Under the pieces are notes generated by a model. That model was not told the origin of the DNA. It made no database searches and was given only the letters and a program-made list of their open reading frames with translations. From NCBI RefSeq assembly GCF_012070395.1, contig NZ_JAAFYS010000003.1, forward strand, positions 1 to 64,000: 64,000 nt of DNA, given 5' to 3'. Below, in pieces: positions 59,773-64,000 of the stretch; the stretch's first letter is position 1; every line of letters starts with the position of its first letter. The position numbers were made by a program, and so were the translations under genes. The stretch comes from Pseudoroseicyclus tamaricis (GTDB lineage Bacteria > Pseudomonadota > Alphaproteobacteria > Rhodobacterales > Rhodobacteraceae).

Positions 59773-60498
59773 ATGCAAAAGCTGATCCTCACCACCGCCG
59801 CGCTGGCCCTTTCGGCCGGGGCCGCCTTCGCGCAGGACACCGTGCGCCTCGGCACTGAGGGCGCCTACCCGCCCTACAACTACATCGACGACACCGGCGA
59901 GGTCGCCGGCTTCGAGCGAGAGCTGGGCGATGAGCTCTGCGTGCGCGCCGGGCTGACCTGCGAATGGGTGACGAACGACTGGGATTCGATCATTCCCAAC
60001 CTCGTCGCCGGCAACTACGACACGATCATCGCCGGGATGAGCATCACCGACGAGCGCGAGGAAGTCATCGACTTCACGCAGGATTACTACCCGCCCACCG
60101 CCTCCGCCTATGTCGCCGCCTCCGAGAATGTCGACGTGCTGAGCGGCGTCGTCTCCGCCCAGACGGCGACGATCCAGGCCGGCCACGTGGCCGAGAGCGG
60201 CGCCACGCTGCTGGAATACGCGACGCCCGACGAGACCATCGCCGCCGTCCGCTCCGGCGAGGCCGATGCCGTCTTCGCCGATTACGACTACCTGCTGCCG
60301 GCCGTCGAAGCCTCGAACGGCGAACTGATGTTCGTGGGTGAGCGCGTGCCGCTCGGCGGCGGCGTCGGCATGGGCATCCGCGAGAGCGACACCGAACTGC
60401 TGGAGGCGATGGACGCCGGCATCACCTCGATGAAGGAAGATGGCTCGCTCAACGAACTGCTGATCAAGTGGTTCGGCGAAGACGTTCAGACCTATTGA
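59773..60498 (+). CDS. Amino-acid ABC transporter substrate-binding protein
   Basis: A 241-residue periplasmic protein with signal peptide MQKLILTTAALALSAGAAFA. TEGAYPPYNYIDDTGEVAGFERELGDELC is the typical family-3 start, and IAGMSITDEREEVIDFTQDYY the ligand-contacting block; a Cys pair (near residues 56 and 62) is usual in lysine/arginine-type members. It delivers the ligand to the permeases. A strong stem-loop follows its stop. Confidence 0.93.
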   Translation: MQKLILTTAALALSAGAAFAQDTVRLGTEGAYPPYNYIDDTGEVAGFERELGDELCVRAGLTCEWVTNDWDSIIPNLVAGNYDTIIAGMSITDEREEVIDFTQDYYPPTASAYVAASENVDVLSGVVSAQTATIQAGHVAESGATLLEYATPDETIAAVRSGEADAVFADYDYLLPAVEASNGELMFVGERVPLGGGVGMGIRESDTELLEAMDAGITSMKEDGSLNELLIKWFGEDVQTY

Positions 60499-60505
60499 TG
60501 AGCCT

Positions 60506-60535
60506 GCGGCGGAGCGGGCCCTCCCGCTCCGCCGC
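60506..60535 (+). promoter_or_regulatory. Intercistronic stem-loop after binding protein
   Basis: GCGGCGGAGCGGG and CCCGCTCCGCCGC form a perfect 13-base stem with a four-base loop, seven bases after the stop. There is no T run. Such hairpins after a binding-protein gene usually protect the upstream mRNA, giving more binding protein than permease. Confidence 0.7.
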
Positions 60536-60607
60536 CCCCTGCTTCATGCGCCCCTCACCCCATGACATGACGGCCGCCCCTGCCCGCCGCCGGCGGCCGG
60601 AGAGCTG

Positions 60608-61498
60608 ATGTTCGACTTCTGCGCCGACCCTTCCGTGCTCGACCGGCTGACGTGGCTCTCCTGCTACCTGACCACGGGCAAGCACATGGCCATCTACTGG
60701 TCGGTGGGCACCGTGCTGCTGCTCCTCGCCGTCACCGCGCCCACCGCCCTCGCCTTCGGCTTCGGCGGCGCCGTTCTGGCGCGCAGCCGCGTCGCGCCGT
60801 TGCGCTGGCTGGGCAAGGGGTACATCGCCATTGTGCGCGGCGTGCCGGACATCGCCTTCTTCCTCTTCTTCGTCATCGCGCTCGACCAGCTCTTCGAGTG
60901 GGTGCGCCACGAGGTGAAATGCCCGGAGTGGGAGAATTCCGTCTGGCAGGGCAACGACTTCATCGTCTGCCAGGCGGCGAAGCTGCCGCTCTCCTCGGCG
61001 CCGCAATGGGTCCACGAGGGCTACGGCTTCGTGCTGGCGGTGATCACCTTCTCCATCGTCTTCGGCGCCTTCGCGGGCAACGTGCTCTTCGGCGCCATGC
61101 GCGCCGTGCCCCGCGCGCAGCTGGAGACGGCGGAGGCCTACGGGATGAGCCGGGGACAGACCTTCCGCCGCGTGCTGGTGCCGCAGATGTGGGTCTACGC
61201 GCTGCCGGGGCTCTCCAACCTCTGGATGGTGCTGATCAAGGCGACGCCGCTCCTCTTCCTGCTGGGGGTGGAGGACATCGTCTACTGGGCGCGCGAGCTC
61301 GGCGGGACGAAGACACCGCAATTCACCGCCTATCCGCATGGCGACTGGCGGGTCTGGTATTTCCTGGCGCTGCTGGTTTTCTACCTCGGCATGACGAAGC
61401 TCTCCGAGTGGGCGCTGACGCGGCTGCAGGACAGACTGAGCCACGGGCAGGCCACCGCCTCGGGCGAGCGGCTGCGGCGCGACGAGGTGACCGCATGA
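60608..61498 (+). CDS. Amino-acid ABC transporter permease
   Basis: A 296-residue HisQ/HisM-type permease with about five helices. The EAA loop that contacts the ATPase is visible as ETAEAYGMSRGQTFRRVLVPQM. GKGYIAIVRGVPDIAFFLFFV is the conserved start of the permease fold. An extended region before the second helix pair (KCPEWENSVW to FIVCQAAK) holds two Cys and is longer than in HisQ (228 residues). Confidence 0.93.
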   Translation: MFDFCADPSVLDRLTWLSCYLTTGKHMAIYWSVGTVLLLLAVTAPTALAFGFGGAVLARSRVAPLRWLGKGYIAIVRGVPDIAFFLFFVIALDQLFEWVRHEVKCPEWENSVWQGNDFIVCQAAKLPLSSAPQWVHEGYGFVLAVITFSIVFGAFAGNVLFGAMRAVPRAQLETAEAYGMSRGQTFRRVLVPQMWVYALPGLSNLWMVLIKATPLLFLLGVEDIVYWARELGGTKTPQFTAYPHGDWRVWYFLALLVFYLGMTKLSEWALTRLQDRLSHGQATASGERLRRDEVTA

Positions 61499-61538
61499 CG
61501 GCGCTGCCGGGCCCCCGAATTTCGCGTGACATTCGTGC

Positions 61539-61560
61539 ACGGACATCGCGCGATGTCCGT
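61539..61560. repeat. 22-bp perfect palindrome between permease genes
   Basis: ACGGACATCGC and GCGATGTCCGT are exact reverse complements with no spacer. Part of it, ATCGCGCGATGTCCG, also occurs at 16119-16133 near the sspB terminator. It may be a regulator site or a small dispersed repeat. Confidence 0.6.
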
Positions 61561-61586
61561 CCCCCGGTGGCCAGGGGAGTGCACCG

Positions 61587-62396
61587 ATGACCTGTCTCGA
61601 GACGATCCAGGCCTATGCCCTGCGCTCCATCGGCCTCGGCGAGCGGCTGCTGCCGCGCGAGGATTTCACGCTCTGCCAGCAGTTCACGCTGATCGGCTCG
61701 GGCATGTTGTGGAACATCTACTTCGGCCTGATCGCCCTGCTTACCGGCTTCCTGCTCGCCAATGCCCTCGCCGTCGGCAAGAACTCCGAGCGGCGCTGGC
61801 TGCGCAAGCCCTCCGAGTGGTTCATCTTCATCTTCCGCGGCTCGCCGCTCTTCATCCAGTTCTTCTTCGCCTACTTCGCCTTTCTGTCGCTCAAGAGCGT
61901 CCATCCGGCGTTCGACCCCTTCACCTCCGCCTGGCTGGGGGCGGCACTGGTGCTCTTCCTCAACACCGCGGCCTATTCGGCGGAGATCTTTTACGGCGCC
62001 CTGCGCTCTGTCCCGAAGGGAGACCTCGAGGCGGCGGATGCCTATGGCCTCACCGGCTTCGCGCGCTGGCGGCGGGTCGTCTGGCCGACGACCATGCGCC
62101 TCGCCTGGCCGGCTTATACGAACGAGGCGATCTTCCTCTTCCATGCCACGACACTGGTCTTCTTCTCCGGCTTCCCGGCCGTCCGCCAGCGGGGGGATGC
62201 GCTCTATTACGCGACCTATTTCGCGGACAAGACGTTCAACCCCTTCGTGCCCTACCCGATCCTCGCCTTCTACTTCATCCTGCTGACTCTGGTGATCATT
62301 TCACTCTTCGGGCTGGTGAACCGGCGGCTGAACCGCCATCTTCCGCAGGAGCGACGAGCCAGGATGCGGCTGCGCGCCCCCCAGATCATCCGGTGA
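61587..62396 (+). CDS. Amino-acid ABC transporter permease
   Basis: A 269-residue second permease of the transporter. IFRGSPLFIQFFFAYFAF is the family's entry motif, LEAADAYGLTGFARWRRVVWPTTMR the ATPase-contact loop and FYFILLTLVIISLFGLVNRRLNRHL the last helix. Its stop overlaps a GTG just before the glutamine-synthetase-family gene, so the two are coupled. Confidence 0.93.
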   Translation: MTCLETIQAYALRSIGLGERLLPREDFTLCQQFTLIGSGMLWNIYFGLIALLTGFLLANALAVGKNSERRWLRKPSEWFIFIFRGSPLFIQFFFAYFAFLSLKSVHPAFDPFTSAWLGAALVLFLNTAAYSAEIFYGALRSVPKGDLEAADAYGLTGFARWRRVVWPTTMRLAWPAYTNEAIFLFHATTLVFFSGFPAVRQRGDALYYATYFADKTFNPFVPYPILAFYFILLTLVIISLFGLVNRRLNRHLPQERRARMRLRAPQIIR

Positions 62397-62398
62397 AC

Positions 62399-63724
62399 AT
62401 GAACGGCCCTCCTCCCTCGATCCGCAACATCCGCGCCGGCGCGGCTGACCTCAACGGCGTCGCCCGCGGCAAGCGCGTGCCATGGCGCTTTGCGGCCAAG
62501 CTGGAAGAGGAAGGGATGCGCTTCCCCCTCTCGGTGCTCAACCTCGACATCTGGGGCGAGGATGTGGAGGACAGCCCCCTCGTCTTCGAGATCGGCGACC
62601 CCGACGGCGTGCTCAAGCCCACCGAGCGCGGCTATGTCCCCATGCCCTGGCTCAACACCGACACGGCGCTGCTGCCGATGTGGATGTACACGGAAGAAGG
62701 CGAGGCCTTCCCCGGCGATCCCCGCCACGCACTTGCCGACGTGGTGGCCCGCTTCAAGAAGCTCGGCCTGACGCCGGTGGTGGCGACGGAGATGGAGTTC
62801 TACCTCGTCGATGACAGCGGGCAGGAACTGCGCCAGCCGCCCTCCCCCCGCTCAGGCAAGCGGCGGCCGGGGGCGGAGATCCTGTCCCTCCGGGCGCTCG
62901 ACGCCTTCGACATCTTCTTCACCGAGCTCTACGACGCCTGCGACGTCATGGGCATCCCCGCCGAGGCGGCGATATCCGAGAACGGCGCGGGGCAGTTCGA
63001 GGTCAACATGGTCCACGAGCCGGATGCCGTGAAGGCGGCGGACGACGCGTGGCTCTTCAAGATGCTGGTGCGGGGCCTCGCGCGGAACCACAACATGGCC
63101 GCCAGCTTCATGGCGAAGCCTTACGAGGAATATGCCGGCTCGGGCCTGCACATGCATTTCTCGATGCAGGACGAGGCCGGCAACAACGCCTTCGCCAACG
63201 ACACCTTCGAGGGCTCCGACCTTCTCCGACAGGGCATCGCGGGGTGCCTCAAGGGCATCCCCGAGCTGGCGCTGATCTTCGCGCCGCACGGCAATTCCTA
63301 CGACCGGCTGGTCCCGGAGAGCCATGCGCCGACGGGCATCTGCTGGGCCTACGAGAACCGCACGGCGAGCGTGCGTGTCCCCGGTGGCAGCTGGAAGGCG
63401 CGGCGGATCGAGCACCGCGTGGCGGGGGGCGACGTGAACCCCTACCTCTTCATGGCCGCCGTTCTCGGCTCCGCCCTCACCGGCATCGAGGACGGGCTGC
63501 AGCCGCCGCCGCCGATCTTTGGCAATGCCTACGAGCAGGAGATGGCGCAGATCCCCGACACTTGGGAGCGGGCCATCGACGCGCTGGAGGAGAGCGCCTT
63601 CGCGCGCCGCATCTTCCCCGACCTGCTGCTCCAGAACCTCGTGCGCACCAAGCGGCAGGAGGCACGCTACTTCGCCGAGCTGACGAAGCGGCAGCAGCTG
63701 GAGCTCTACCTCGATACCGTGTGA
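62399..63724 (+). CDS. Glutamine synthetase family protein (PuuA-like)
   Basis: A 441-residue ATP-dependent ligase of the glutamine synthetase superfamily. Active-site blocks are ATEMEFYLVD, ENGAGQFEVNM, GSGLHMHFSMQ with metal-binding His, and NRTASVRVPGG with Arg. The overall pattern fits gamma-glutamylpolyamine synthetase-like or amino-acid-gamma-glutamylation enzymes more than GlnA: it lacks the adenylylation Tyr loop of GlnA. ATG 62399 or GTG 62393 are the starts. Coupling with an importer suggests that the imported amine is glutamylated on entry. Confidence 0.88.
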   Translation: MNGPPPSIRNIRAGAADLNGVARGKRVPWRFAAKLEEEGMRFPLSVLNLDIWGEDVEDSPLVFEIGDPDGVLKPTERGYVPMPWLNTDTALLPMWMYTEEGEAFPGDPRHALADVVARFKKLGLTPVVATEMEFYLVDDSGQELRQPPSPRSGKRRPGAEILSLRALDAFDIFFTELYDACDVMGIPAEAAISENGAGQFEVNMVHEPDAVKAADDAWLFKMLVRGLARNHNMAASFMAKPYEEYAGSGLHMHFSMQDEAGNNAFANDTFEGSDLLRQGIAGCLKGIPELALIFAPHGNSYDRLVPESHAPTGICWAYENRTASVRVPGGSWKARRIEHRVAGGDVNPYLFMAAVLGSALTGIEDGLQPPPPIFGNAYEQEMAQIPDTWERAIDALEESAFARRIFPDLLLQNLVRTKRQEARYFAELTKRQQLELYLDTV

Positions 63725-63737
63725 GCGGGGTGGAAAG

Positions 63738-63812
63738 GGCGGAGGGGGGCTGTGTGCCCCCCGCTGCCTCCGGCAGCCCCCCCCGAGGATTTTTGGGACC
63801 AAAGACAGGGGG
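63738..63812 (+). repeat. G/C-run hairpin repeat, copy 5
   Basis: GGGGGGCTGTGTGCCCCCC and GCTGCCTCCGGCAGC precede CCCCCCGAGGATTTTTGGG and ACCAAAGACAGG. This is the clearest copy of a family with five members (5714, 31541, 39437, 57989, 63738). All share a G-run/C-run hairpin, a C run, CGAGG or CGCGG and an AT-richer tail. In copies 1, 4 and 5 the tail points at a gene start. Confidence 0.78.
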
Positions 63813-63824
63813 GGCCGCGCGCTG

Positions 63825-64000
63825 ATGGAGGCGGAGGAGCCGGGGGCGGGGCGGGTGACGCTGAGGCGGCTGGTGCCGGAGGATGCGGGGGCGCTGTTTG
63901 CGGCCATCGGGAATGCCGAGACCTATGCGGCGCTCGATATCGATCCGCCGGGCAGTGCCGACCAGATCCGCGCGCAGATCACCCGGCAGAATGCCGGGCC
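63825..64000 (+). CDS. GNAT-family acetyltransferase, partial
   Basis: The first 58 codons of a GNAT acetyltransferase that runs off the window. GRVTLRRLVPEDAGALFAAIG is the typical first strand and helix (RLR-x-x-x-PEDA). The catalytic acetyl-CoA site is not reached. A hairpin repeat lies just upstream. The target is unknown. Confidence 0.7.
   Translation, partial: MEAEEPGAGRVTLRRLVPEDAGALFAAIGNAETYAALDIDPPGSADQIRAQITRQNAG

Overview
The window looks like one end of a high-GC alphaproteobacterial contig, most likely Rhodobacteraceae/Paracoccaceae (order Rhodobacterales). The evidence is the strong G/C bias at third codon positions and several families typical of that group: SspB with a long acidic tail, DUF1178, DUF4169, DUF1194, DUF5333, split PqiA genes, and a nuo operon carrying small extra genes between its subunits. 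The first 15 bases are a pure G run, which looks like an assembly or sequencing edge artefact. The first gene (59-1744, an AIPR-family phage-resistance-type protein with a nuclease-like N-terminus) has visibly lower GC than the rest and is probably acquired.

Layout: 1.9-5.6 kb holds a Na+/H+ antiporter divergent from a LOV blue-light histidine kinase, then a PhoR-like kinase. 5.9-9.8 kb is the conserved yfgM-like/bamB/der cluster for outer-membrane assembly and ribosome biogenesis. 10-24.9 kb is mostly housekeeping: DUF1178, lysC, chrA, sspB, fumC with two tiny coupled genes, a thermonuclease, a DegT-type aminotransferase, gph, glmU and glmS. 24.9-30 kb holds a 601-residue acidic membrane-anchored protein, infC (probably starting at AUA), and an OmpA-family protein with a long acidic repeat region. 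30-37.6 kb holds a two-gene molybdenum-hydroxylase remnant (small and FAD subunits, no large subunit) and a pqiA-pqiA-pqiB-pqiC lipid-transport operon whose PqiB carries five 100-residue tandem repeats. 37.8-39.4 kb is an RhlE-type RNA helicase with a strong terminator.

From 56.2 kb down to 39.5 kb on the minus strand runs one long, tightly overlapping operon: DUF5333, nuoG, lipoprotein, nuoH, small ORF, nuoI, DUF4259, carboxymuconolactone-decarboxylase-like, nuoJ, two exported small proteins, nuoK, a possible 30-codon ORF, nuoL, nuoM, nuoN, birA, coaX and rnj. nuoA-F are not in the window. 56.4-57.5 kb is a divergent HxlR regulator/FMN reductase pair with a palindromic operator. 58-63.7 kb holds a PhnD-like protein, a complete polar amino-acid-type ABC transporter (ATPase, binding protein, two permeases) and a glutamine-synthetase-family enzyme, which together suggest uptake and gamma-glutamylation of an amine or amino acid. 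The last 176 bases are the start of a GNAT acetyltransferase.

Several dispersed palindromic repeats fill the gaps between genes: a G-run/C-run hairpin with a conserved AT-richer tail (five copies), a 19-bp GGTGGGTT palindrome (four copies), and a 272-bp element bounded by inverted repeats with a second, partial copy 41 kb away. I saw no CRISPR array, no tRNA or rRNA gene and no transposase gene. No clearly new multi-gene system stands out. The best leads are the accessory genes of the nuo operon, the mobile-looking palindromic element, the repeat-expanded PqiB and OmpA proteins, and the AIPR nuclease at the contig edge.
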